Source of the DNA: Rhypophila decipiens
Taxonomy: Eukaryota > Ascomycota > Sordariomycetes > Sordariales > Naviculisporaceae
Assembly (NCBI GenBank): GCA_033297075.1
Contig: MU858191.1
Coordinates: 36,547 to 100,546 of the forward strand
Direction of reading: 5' to 3'
Length of the DNA stretch: 64,000 bases
Shown here: one piece after another, positions 47,087 through 57,211 of the stretch
Layout of the letters: each line of letters begins with the position of its first letter
Position numbering within the stretch: position 1 is the first letter of the stretch
The notes under the pieces: model-generated
What the model saw: the letters and a program-made list of their open reading frames with translations, nothing else
Told to the model about the DNA's origin: nothing
The model's database searches: none
Position numbers and translations under genes: made by a program

Positions 47087-47280
47087 TGAAGGGGCAGGCC
47101 TTTTTTGACCCGGAATCGGGGCCGAAAGATGAGGGTCGGAGATGGAGAGAAGGGCACCCATGAAGGGGCAGGCTTTTTGGCCCAGAATCGAAGCCAGAAG
47201 ATGCGGTTAGAGCTGGAGAAGGGCACCTATAAAGGGGCAGGCTTTTTACCCGGAGTGTCGATCCAAATGGTCAGAGCTGG
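47087..47280. repeat. Imperfect ~70-bp tandem repeat, 3 copies
   Basis: Units start at 47087, 47161 and 47230. Each begins TGAAGGGGCAGGC (TAAAGG in the third), then a T-run, then CCCGGAATCG-like sequence, a GAAGATG-like segment and GGAGAAGGGCACC. The copies are diverged by substitutions and small indels, so the array is old. Confidence 0.8.
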
Positions 47281-47458
47281 TAGAACTCCAAGCGCGTACG
47301 TCTCACAGCAGCGACCAAAACCAGGTGTAGACAGGTTCGTTCTCATCCTGTTCCTAGACCCAGAAATAGAATCTATCCATCATCCTAAAACCTCGCTTCT
47401 AACATTGTAGTATCATAATACTTGGTGTTTGTGTTGAAGCTGGTGATCTTGCCCGAGT

Positions 47459-47974
47459 CTAGTTCGTCTTTCCCATAGGCCAGCACTCTCTTATTACCAG
47501 TAGGGACGGCGAATCTGTGTGGTAAGTAAAAGAGAGATGAGCCGGCAAGGAGTCAAGACCAGGCTTAACGGCTTGTGCGGCGGCGAGTGTTGTTGCCGGT
47601 GCCAGGCCGGCGGGATCTGGGTCGGCAGGGGCCTTCGGCGACCCGGACGTCGTTAAAGTCAGCCTGGCGGGCACGAGGATGTTCGGGTCTTGGGGGCAGG
47701 GCACTCTAAGCCGGGCTGGGGCGAGCAGCTCAGGCTGACGGGGCCTGGTGGCGCTGGCTGCCTTCGGCTTTGCGGACGAGGACCGGAGGAGAGCAAGGGG
47801 CCGGGGATTGCTGCTGTCGCTGCTGCTGCCGAGCTGGGTCTTGGCGGACTGGGTCGTAGCCGACAATGTGCTATTTCGTCTTTTGGCGCCAGTAGGTGAG
47901 GAATAGGTGCTCAGCAGCAGCTTGTTCTGCTCGTCTAACTTCTTCGAGATAGACTCTGTGATCTTTGTCGTCAT
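47459..47974 (-). other. Unexplained ORF, 171 codons
   Basis: Open from an ATG at 47974. The first 50 residues look protein-like (MTTKITESISKKLDEQNKLL); the rest is low-complexity Pro/Ala/Ser, consistent with frame openness in GC-rich DNA. It sits between degenerate repeats and an AT-rich tract, so a relic of a transposon gag-like ORF is possible. I recognise no domain. Confidence 0.25.
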
Positions 47975-48099
47975 AGGCTTGACGGGCTTGAGGCGGGCGG
48001 GGCGGGGATGAGCGGGCCGGGCCTGGGGTAGCGGTAACCGGGCGGCGAGGGTGGTGCTAGTGACCGAAAGTCCTTTTTAGTCTGATACCAGATAGTATA

Positions 48100-48430
48100 G
48101 AAGAGTTTCTAAAGTTGTAAATATGTCGGTGAGGTCAAGAGAAGATGAGCTAATAGTTATTTATTAGTTGTCTATAAAGTGAAGAGAAGGAGGATAAGAG
48201 AGTGGATTAGAGGTTAGCTTAGTAGATTAGTAATTGAATTAAACAAAAGACTCAAAATGGATTGGAAAATAAATGGGTGATAGTCGTGGTCGAAGGCGGC
48301 AAACGGTAGGAAACTGCGGGTTACCTATATTTGGATAGATCGACAAGCTTAAGATAAAAATATATGGGGAAAAAAAGAAAAAGAGAAGAGAAGAAGAGCA
48401 GAATTTACGATTGAAAGTAATAAATAGCTT
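48100..48430. other. AT-rich, TA-rich tract
   Basis: A sharp drop in GC against both flanks, with many TAG, TTA and ATA words. It looks like RIP-decayed repeat DNA, but no parent element is recognisable. Confidence 0.45.
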
Positions 48431-49232
48431 GCCCGTCCACGTACCTTCTCTAGTTGAGGTTCCTAGAACGGCTATATCGTATCCGCGGTGTTCCTTCACA
48501 TTGTTTACTTGATCAGGGGAAGGAGGAAGGCGATACGGTAACCAATCTCATTCTTTACATCAGAGTCAGGCCTGATACGAATATGATGGTACAGACAAGG
48601 GAGGGGCGGTGTTCTTTGGCAATGGCGAGTTGCTCGTCCGCTACATAGTAACCGGCCCAGTCCCAAGTGCGAGCGAATATTAGGAAGTTATCAATATGCT
48701 CTTGCCTCTGACCTCCAGTACACTTGCCTTAGCCGACGCCTGCTTCCAAAGAGCAAACTCGCTCATCCAGTATCATCAGTCACCATCCTCACTCACCATC
48801 TTACTCACCATACAGGCTACAAAGAGCCACTGTGGCCTTGTGCCCTGCAACATGTACTGAGTATATTTTATCTGGTGCAAGCTATGGATCTGGAGTTGCT
48901 GGATGGATGGTACTTCTTCAGGTGTATGTAAGGTCCTGCTCTCGAGAAGTGGCCTCCGTGACTTTGGGTCACTCAAGAACCTACCGTTATTTTCTGAACC
49001 TGAACTATATATTCCCACATTTCTCAAAACCTTTCCCCAGGTCCCTGGAAGGTTTGCTTTGCTCAAACCTCCAATGTGGCGCTGGACTTTCTCTTCCAGG
49101 AGGTTTCCATTTGTGGGTATTGCTCCTTTTGACTTTGAGTGACTGCAAAACCTTAGATCGTGGTCTGCTGAACCTTGACTCTACCTTCCTAAGGTGTTTC
49201 CAACAGAGTTTTCACCCCTTCGCTTTTCTGGC

Positions 49233-49238
49233 TATAAA
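49233..49238 (+). promoter_or_regulatory. TATA-like box of the two-TM protein gene
   Basis: TATAAA about 170 bp upstream of the ATG at 49411, followed by a C/T-rich leader. Inference from position only. Confidence 0.4.
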
Positions 49239-49410
49239 TGCTCCCACCTTTCTTCTCACTTATTCACCAGCTCTTTCCGTCAACTCCCAACACTCTCTCC
49301 TCTCATATCCCTCTACTCATAACATCATTTTAAGTCCCTTCGCAAACAAGACTTGTAACTTCCCAGCTCATTCTTCCATCTCGAGCACTACTTCCAAGCC
49401 AACCAACGCA

Positions 49411-50427
49411 ATGACGCACACATACTGGGATGTACCAAGAACGGTCGACGATGACACACACTCGGTGACAAGCACCCTGAGGGAGGAGGAGAGCGACCTT
49501 CCTCCCGATCCCGCGCCTGACAGGGTTTTCGGCATCAGCAAACATCATCTGCCCGAACGCTTTCAGCGCCACTTCCTCAAGAACGACGTCATCCTGTTCA
49601 AGCACCGGATAATGCCCGAGTCTATCAGAGAGAAGATGGAAGATGACGACACGGGCGAGTTAGAAGCCTTTGAGTGCGGCTACTGCATGCTCGATCAGAT
49701 CTGTGCCTGGGCTATTCTGGTACTATTCGCAGTTGCGTCAGTACCTTTCGGCCTCCAGATACTCTCTTCTTCAGCGTCTATCTCCACGGCCGTGATTGGA
49801 CTTGTCGCAACAATCTGCATCCAGGTGGCTGCATTTATCCTCATACGCTTCTCCCAGGGCCAGGTATCAGATATCGAGATCCTGGCGGATCTGGAATCGC
49901 ATACACATCCGGTTGACTATCTTGTCGATGTTTTTGCGGGTGAGAGATGGGGTGACTGGCTGGCGGGCGCGGTCTGGGAGTTTGACTGCTTCGGGTTCGT
50001 CTGGAGAGAGTTACGTCGGCCTGATTTCGTCAACGGCTTCAGGTACGACGCTCGTACGAGGCTCAGGGAGGACGCCCCTCCAGTTGTGGACTCGGAGTTA
50101 ATGTATCGGGATGGCATGATTGTTGTCCGGATGTCAAGATATCCCACGCCCCTTCTCGCCGCCCTCAGCTACTACTGTATTCCCTGGCTCGGTGTCTGGA
50201 TTGATGAAGCTTACCAGACCTACAAATACCACCAGCGACTTCTTGCGGCCGGCTATGCGCATAACGCCTTGGAGCGTGACGGATCACTCGCTTCTGGCAC
50301 TATTGTGCCTCCCGTCATCAAGGAGTACAGCATCCGGGAGCTGGAAAAGGACCTGAATGGGTTCATCTTTTATGAGACAGATTCCCTCGAAGAACAAAAC
50401 ATGGGCGACGACATCTCACGCCATTGA
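49411..50427 (+). CDS. Unknown two-TM membrane protein, 338 aa
   Basis: I do not recognise the family. The start is the ATG at 49411; the ORF is open upstream to 48832, but that part reads like leader sequence and contains the TATA-like site. Residues 1-90 are hydrophilic and acidic (DDDTHSVTSTLREEESDLPPDP). Two adjacent hydrophobic helices follow: about 95-117 (QICAWAILVLFAVASVPFGL) and about 126-150 (AVIGLVATICIQVAAFILIRF). A soluble C-terminal half of about 190 residues comes next, with WGDWLAGAVWEFDCFGFVWRE and a weakly hydrophobic LLAALSYYCIPWLGVWIDEA. There are no introns. It is probably an integral membrane protein with both termini on the same side; role unknown. Confidence 0.75.
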   Translation: MTHTYWDVPRTVDDDTHSVTSTLREEESDLPPDPAPDRVFGISKHHLPERFQRHFLKNDVILFKHRIMPESIREKMEDDDTGELEAFECGYCMLDQICAWAILVLFAVASVPFGLQILSSSASISTAVIGLVATICIQVAAFILIRFSQGQVSDIEILADLESHTHPVDYLVDVFAGERWGDWLAGAVWEFDCFGFVWRELRRPDFVNGFRYDARTRLREDAPPVVDSELMYRDGMIVVRMSRYPTPLLAALSYYCIPWLGVWIDEAYQTYKYHQRLLAAGYAHNALERDGSLASGTIVPPVIKEYSIRELEKDLNGFIFYETDSLEEQNMGDDISRH

Positions 50428-53116
50428 AACAGTACTCTCTGAAAATGGCACAGATCCATGCCGACAAAGAACTTGCTCACAAAACCCTACAATCAATCAT
50501 GCGGATGAAAGCCCGCAATACGACAAGCAATCAAACCATCATCATCAGACACACCTTGACTGGATAGAAGGAATTATATCAGCGCCATAATGACAAAGTG
50601 GGTGGTGGACTGAACTTGGGACGTCGTGGAGCCAATTTCTGGATGGAACAGTTTGCTTTGGAATTCTGGAAATTCTGTTTGTATGTCTTTTTCGTGGTTT
50701 ACATGTCAGACCTGAGCTATTTGGTTCTGACTTTACGGGAGCTTATGGGTGCGTTACCCTTGTCTAGGCTTTTGCTAGAATCTCACTCGAGATATTCGGT
50801 GCCGAGATTCTTCCTCAAGCTTAGAATTTATGTTATGTTACTGCTTTTCTGCCACGGGTTCTGGAAAAACTGGGTTTCAGCACCCTGCCCTGCTCCATGG
50901 CAAGGCCCTGCCTACAAGTAACACCAGGCAGGAGCCGTCGTTGTCCTTTCGATTGACAGTCTTGATGGAATCTTGTGGTCCTCTTACAAAGTAACAGTTC
51001 TATGTCGATCTATGTGGTTCGCACCTCTATCGTACGGTCGTATAGGGATGAATCTGTGGATTCGCCTATGGAATCTATCTGACAGACTGGGCTTAACGCA
51101 GGCTTTATGTATGGCCAAGTCGGTGTTGCTGCACCTCCTCCTGGTGCCTGGAAGTGACCTAATCAAACCCCCAAAAGAACAGCTACTTAGATGATTAATG
51201 GATCCTTGTAGAATCGTGCTTGAGAAACTACAACCCCCATCCCAGAACCGTGATCTTTATACCCCTATATGCCAAAGAAACGACATGCGCGGTGGTCACA
51301 ATGTATTCCCAGCCAGCCCGAGTCAAAAATCCCATCAGAACCACCTACAACTTCTTAAAGATCCTCACATCGTGACTGCTTGCGAGGTTCAGACAGACAC
51401 TACGGGGTTCAGTACCAGGTCCCGACTAACTGACTGACCACCAGATCAAATCGAGCAACAAGCGGAAGGACTCGATAGCATGACCCCAATTCTGACATCA
51501 TATCGACATTATACCAAGAGAAATCAAGTCAACATAGCTTCACGAGGACATATCCACGTGCGTCTGTCTGCCCGTCCAATCGACCATGGAACCTTAAGAT
51601 GGGAAGGCTGGTGAATCAGGACACCAAGTGAAACAAATGCATGTTAATTTCTGAAAGCGGGTCGCCCAATCCATTTGTTGTGTGGATATTCTTGTATATT
51701 ATGACCCTCAAGTCAAGTCCTATTTGCCCTCCTTGCAATGTACATATTTGTGCCTAGGACCAGGACACAAAGTAAAGACGTAAAAGACCAAAGAAAACGC
51801 CTCTCCCAATCCCGAATTTCCAAACCCAACCCGAGTACCTAGACAAAAAAGAAATTATGTGCGGGTGTGTTTGATATGAACGGTGGAGGTGTGAACCAAA
51901 CCAGGAAGAGAAGGGGGGGGAGAAGAAAAGGGATATTTGGGTAAAGCAAATCCAGGAAGAATATAACCACGTACAAGCAATACATGCCGTTTATGCTGAA
52001 CGAGCCGATTAGCAAAGTATAAGTATAACTCTGACGAGAGAAGAGGCGAGGAGAAGGAGAAATATGAAAAAAGAAGGGCTTAAGCAGCCGCAAGCATGTG
52101 GATATTTTGAGGGCCTGTTTCGGAAACACGGAATACTGGAAAAGATACAGAAGGAAAACAAAAAAACTTAAAAGTGCAAACGCCGTAACATGAATCCATT
52201 CCTTGTGCCCAGTCTTAGTGCCTTGTTTTTCACAGAGCCAAATAACGCTAACCGGCCAAATAACGCTAACCAGTAAACGGACAGAACAAATGGTAAAGAA
52301 TGACAGGAAAACGCCCGACACCATGAACAAAAGGTATTGGTGAACCTTTTGCAGCAAGACAAGGTGGTGGTATCCTCCCTCCTACCCCAAGGCATTCCCA
52401 TATGGAGAAGATATATCCAAATCGCCCCCCCATAACAAGCATGGTCATCATGGTCTCATGAAAGTAGAGAGGCGCCGATAGTCATCGTGGAAAGAACCGA
52501 TGGACACAGTGATCGACCGACCGATTACTGAGCAGGCAACGTCTTTCCCACTAGAATGGGGTATCTTGTAGGTTGTGTCGGAAAAGGAAATGAGAAAACC
52601 GGAAACCGTGAGGCAATCGAGAAGAAAGGCGGTCGACAGTTGAGTAATGGCGTAAAGTTTTCGAACCCGAGTCCCAACGCCGTCCGGTCGTCCTTTGTCG
52701 CATGCCCCTGGCTAAATATCATGGACTAAGGTCCTCGACCCGACTCCCGATTAAATTTGGGTATATAAGAACGCCTGAACCAAAGCACATTAGGGATCGA
52801 TGCAGACCATTACAGCGCCGACCAAATGTCCCTGCGAAGGTTTTCTGCTCGCCCACGAACATAAACGCCATCTCTTTTTCTGCTTCCTGTCTGGAGGTGC
52901 ATGTTGAAGTCGAACGTGGACGGACCCTGACCATATAAGCAAGTCGCCCCGTCCTGGGGTTCGGACCACACCAGAGAGTCCGCATTTCCGCCAAAGGATA
53001 AATCGTTTTCGAATGGAATAAGAGTTTGATCGACCAAAGTTGTGGATCGAAGGGGACAGCGATGCTCGGTAAGGAGTGATTTCGACGAGTTACGCGGATC
53101 GAGCTCGAGCGCGCAC
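50428..53116. other. Convergent 3' region, 2.7 kb
   Basis: Between the two-TM protein gene and the zinc-finger gene. A 172-codon minus-strand ORF at 51839-52357 is Phe/Leu-rich because the strand is T-rich, and it is not credible as a gene. No RNA or repeat found. Confidence 0.55.
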
Positions 53117-54757
53117 TTATGGCTCTCTCTTTGGCGTCACCGTCTCTGTTGAATCTTCGCCGGCGACGTCGTTACGATCTGGCGGAGACCCGCCGCTGGT
53201 CACAGAAGGAGCGCTTTCAGCGACGTCCTTGGAGCCGCAACCCTTCACAAGCTTGTGTCTCTGATGAGATGGATGTCAGTAACAGAAAACAGAGTTCGTG
53301 ACAATGATGGTTCAGGGTGGCACAACCGCATCGAGTGATGCTGGGGGTAAGTTCATGTGACTCACCTTCAATGCGTCCTTTCTTGAAAAGCTCTTGTCAC
53401 AGTGGACGCAAGGAAACGGCTTGACGGCGAGGTGAATCCGCTTGTGGCGTTTGAGGTCGTGGTTTCTGTTAAAGCTCTGAGGACACTCGTCACACTTAAA
53501 GGGTCGATCTGTTTGCGGACCGCTGTGTCCGCCATACGAATGATGTCCATGCTGCATGGTATAAGGATAGCCGTGCATACCGTTAACCACATGAAGTGGC
53601 GTTCCAGGGTGATGCATGTTGCTCAGTACAGGATTGCCATGCATTTGGTAATGCGGTTGATATGGCCCCACGGGCTGCATATGATGCCCTCTCCCAGCAC
53701 CATACTGGAGTGGCGGCGCCATCCCGCCTGAAAGAACGCCGAGTCCACGAGATGGCGCCCCAGTAGTCGTCGGAGAGTGAGTGGTTGGGGGGTGGTGTTG
53801 ATACGCCGGGAATGAGCTTTGTTGAGGGGTCGAAGACTGGGGATAGTAGCTATTTGGCGTTGGCGGTGCTCGATATGGAGGTCCCTCGTGCCCAGATTGA
53901 GGGCCTCCGGGGTGAGCAGATGACTGTGTCGGGGTCGGTGGTTGTGTACCGTTCGAGTTCTGAGAGCTTAATACCGGCTGTGAGAGAGCGTGATGCGTCG
54001 CCGCCGCCGGTGCTTGCGAGTAACCTGAACCTAGAGAGCCGCCGCCAGCGCTGAGAGGGGTCGGGAAGGCTGACTGCTCCTGGTAACTCGGGGGATTGGG
54101 AAGATTCTCTCCATTTGTCGATGAATTCGTGGCGCGTGCTTGCGAAAACTGCGGCATCGATGGCGAGACATTTCCGTAGAGTGACTGTCGCGAGCCAAAC
54201 GGCTGAGTTACCACGGAGCTCGAATTCGACGCCGAGTTGTGGTTAGCAGCAGCATACGTGTAGGACGGAGTGTGGCCGCTTCCCGACGACGACCACGAAT
54301 GAGGTTGGCTGGGCTGATAGTATATGCTACTCCCTCCGCCAGGCTGCGAGTTCTGCGAGCTGCCACTGTTGCCGCCTGGAGACGGACTCAATCCTTCGGA
54401 CGCTATCCCTGGTTTCGGGGTCAGAATACTGCTGCTTGCAACTGTGCTATCTCTGCTTGTGCTAAAGGGCGGTGGGATAGTAGATGATGATGCTGATGAT
54501 GGGGGCTGTGCAATGAGAGGAGAAGAGGAGTGTGCAGTGGTGGGAGGTGCTGCTCTGGAGGTGGCAGTGGGAGCAGTTGCCTCGCGAGGCCCAACATGAT
54601 GATGATAGTAACTGTCATGATTTCTCGGGCTGAGGATGGCAGGAGCGTGGTTGGGGTATCGCGTACTTGGTATGTCCGCTGGCGGTGGCGGCAAGGCCAA
54701 GTTGAACTGGGGGAGACCTTGGGTTGCTTGCCGCCGGGAGGTGAAGCTTGATTCCAT
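53117..54757 (-). CDS. C2H2-type zinc-finger transcription factor, 511 aa
   Basis: Nuclear DNA-binding regulator. Exon 1 is 54757-53366 (464 codons) and exon 2 is 53260-53117 (47 codons plus TAA). The 105-bp intron has a GTGAGT donor, an ACTGACA branch point and a CATCAG acceptor. Residues 1-415 are low-complexity Ser/Pro/Gln/Gly/His, likely an activation region. Finger 1 uses Cys422, Cys425, His438 and His442. Finger 2 uses Cys450, Cys453, His466 and Cys472, a C2HC variant; its last two ligands come from exon 2 (RHKLVKGC), so the intron splits this finger. If the intron is retained the protein stops after about 17 extra residues with a broken finger 2. The C-terminal tail is Ser/Asp/Pro-rich. 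Target genes unknown. Confidence 0.92.
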
Positions 54758-56630
54758 GATCCGAACTTTGCGTGAGCGATTGTGGACGGATTGTGGACGA
54801 GCGAGGTGGAAGTTATGGCGAGGAGGAGGCTAAAGTTATTGTCTCGGGGGCTTGAGGGAGGCGCCTCGCTGGTGTCGTCTGTCGTCCCACGGTTATGTTT
54901 GCACCTGGGCTGCCGAGACGGAGGGCTTTCATCTGCTGGGGTCGACGGTCGAGCAGAGATGAAAAGAGGGAAAAGAAGTGGAAAGAACCACCCAGTTAAC
55001 ACAATTAAATTCTTTGAGGCGGTTTTGTGGTGGCTTCTCGGCCAACCCTCGGCTTCCTCAAAGGCAAATTTGGCAGCCGTGGTCCAGTGCTGGGTGGAGT
55101 CGTGACAGTCGTCGAAGGTTTGAGGCGTCTCGTAGGCTGCGGGTGGGAAGTAACGATGACCAGATGACCAGATAAGCAGTGATCCGGGGAGATATCAGCA
55201 GCTTTAATCGTTTAAACTTTAGGCGACCAAGGTATCCGTATTTGTTTGTTTTGGGCCGTTCTGTTTTTCTTTCTCCTGGCAAGGTGCAGAGAGTGTCGAT
55301 CACCCTCCTGGACGGCGCCTCTTCTGGATTATATGTATTTGGTCCAATTATTGACGAGGAGGCTCGGATCTCAGGCCAGGCACTGTGTCTTGGTTCAGGA
55401 TGTGGTCTGTGTTGTGCTGGAAGAAAAATCGCAGCCGCTGAGTGGGCAATGTTTTTTTTTTTCTATTCCGTCCCCCCTTGTCTTGGATCGAGCCTTCTCC
55501 TTGTTGAAACGAACAGACGCCGGGACTTGGGAGACTTGTATCTTTTTTTGCGCCTCGTGCTTTGCAGCTTGTACCTTGGGATGCGGGCGTGGTTATGATT
55601 TGGATCAAGCTAGCCTGGATCCCCAATGTCCTAGTGCGAAAGGGCTGAAAAACAACCGGCTTATGATCCAGGGTTTCCTGTGTGTGAGAGAGAGCCAGAG
55701 AGCAGGAGCCACACCCACACACCCAAGCACTTGGGAAGATCTGGGGGTTCCTGGAGTCTGGACTACTTCCGCAGTAGTTCAGCTCGAGCTTTGACATCCA
55801 GATCTTCACAAGAAGCGCGGTACGTACTGGCTATGAAACCGTGTCGCTACTTGACGTTTCCGTATTGCATGTATCTCTATATAACTGGGTGATGAACTCT
55901 TCACAACGCTTTCAGACAGCCCAAAAACGCGCAACAGAATCATTCCCAGCTGGTGTTCCAAACCGAAAAGCTTTCTCCGTTAGAGGGTAGGTGACGGGCA
56001 ACAACCCGAAGCTCGAGCTGCTCCCCGGCAAAGATTCGACAGGGGAGAAGAAAACAGAACGAGGTGCTCCGGTGGATGTGCACAGTGGTCGTGTTGGCCG
56101 TATGTAGAGTTTATTCACAGCTGTCGGGTACTCGAAAGAAGACAGACAGACGTGGCGAAGGTGTCTAGGAGGCTTGCATACAAATGCCAAGGAGAGAAAG
56201 ATGGTAGATGGTCGAGTTGAGCATGTCCATTACATGCCCTCGTGCTGTGGTGTTTACCTGCTGAGATGAAGAGCACAGTAAAGTATGAATACTTCACACG
56301 ATAACAAACATCTTGGTTCTGAGGGGTGAGGGGGGAGATGGGAAGCAGAAACATCGAGGCTGGGAAGTCGTGACCTGGCTGAGAGGACCATGGGAGTGGC
56401 GTGCTAGGCGAAACAGCGCGTTCTGAGTCCCAGACTCCCAGTTACCGTCTTGTACGGATACACTGACGTTGAAGGCCTGGACGGGACTTTCCATTTTTGC
56501 TTTTTCACACTGGGGGTGGTATATTACCAGCAATGCACCATACCCTGAAGGGAGGCAGCAAGAAAGCCCAGATCCGGTCTAGCTTGATCTGAGACGGACC
56601 TCCACAAGGGGAGAGAGGTCGTTTTTTTTT

Positions 56631-57211
56631 CGACCCGCCTATTCCCACTGTACGCCCTCCTAGAACCACTGTATCTAGCCGTTTTCGGATGTGGCTGAGC
56701 CGGGCCACACTCCAGCCACAACACAACGCAATTGAACCACCAAAAGTAGGCCAAAGTAGCCGATCAAAACTGCGTTTAGTCGGCCAGGATAAGGCGATTC
56801 CAACGCAGTTAATTTCACGCGCTTAAGGCTACTATAGCGTTAGTTGCAGTCGCTCAATTGCGTTGAATCCGTTCAATCGCTGTAGTGGCCAGCCATTTCG
56901 AGCAGGGCTTATGTCAGCCACGTGACTGATCCTGCCAAGCAATTGGGTCAGCCAGAGCAACTAAGCCAGCGATTAAAAGAGGAAAACAACACCGGAATGT
57001 CGTTTCACACTTCGAAGCCTTGCAAGTCTGTAGAATACCTGATGCAGCAGCTACTAGAACATATAGTGCGAAGGTCTGGTTGTAAAATTGCCAGGAGCGA
57101 GAATGAGAGAGGACTTCGAAGCCCCCGGAGCGAAGTACATGTAGCCAGCCACATCCCAAAACGGCTAGATACAGTGGTTCTAGGCGGGGCACAGTGGAAA
57201 TAGGCGGGTCG
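56631..57211. mobile_element. MITE-like non-autonomous DNA element, 581 bp, 66/67-bp TIRs
   Basis: Left TIR 56631-56697 and right TIR 57146-57211 are inverted copies. Both outer ends read CGACCCGCCTATT, and the inner 37 bp (CTAGAACCACTGTATCTAGC through GATGTGGCTG) match with one difference. A short indel-bearing patch lies between. The interior has no ORF of note, but carries subterminal inverted words (CAACGCAATTGAA near 56726 and TCAATTGCGTTG near 56853). The flanks are a T9 run on the left and AT7A on the right, so a target-site duplication is hidden or absent. The family is not identified; it does not resemble the Fusarium mimp ends as I know them. Confidence 0.85.

Larger units (their letters stand above)
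46025..49410. other. Intergenic 3.4 kb with degenerate repeats and AT-rich tract
   Basis: Malate synthase 3' flank, then an imperfect ~70-bp tandem repeat (47087-47280), an unexplained minus-strand ORF (47459-47974), an AT-rich tract (48100-48430) and the promoter of the two-TM protein gene. It resembles old repeat remnants between genes. Confidence 0.55.

Noticed and set aside
51839..52357. 172-codon Phe/Leu-rich ORF resembling a membrane protein
   Set aside because: The strand is T-rich, so any frame looks hydrophobic; no splice sites, start context or conserved motif. Probably 3' UTR or intergenic DNA.
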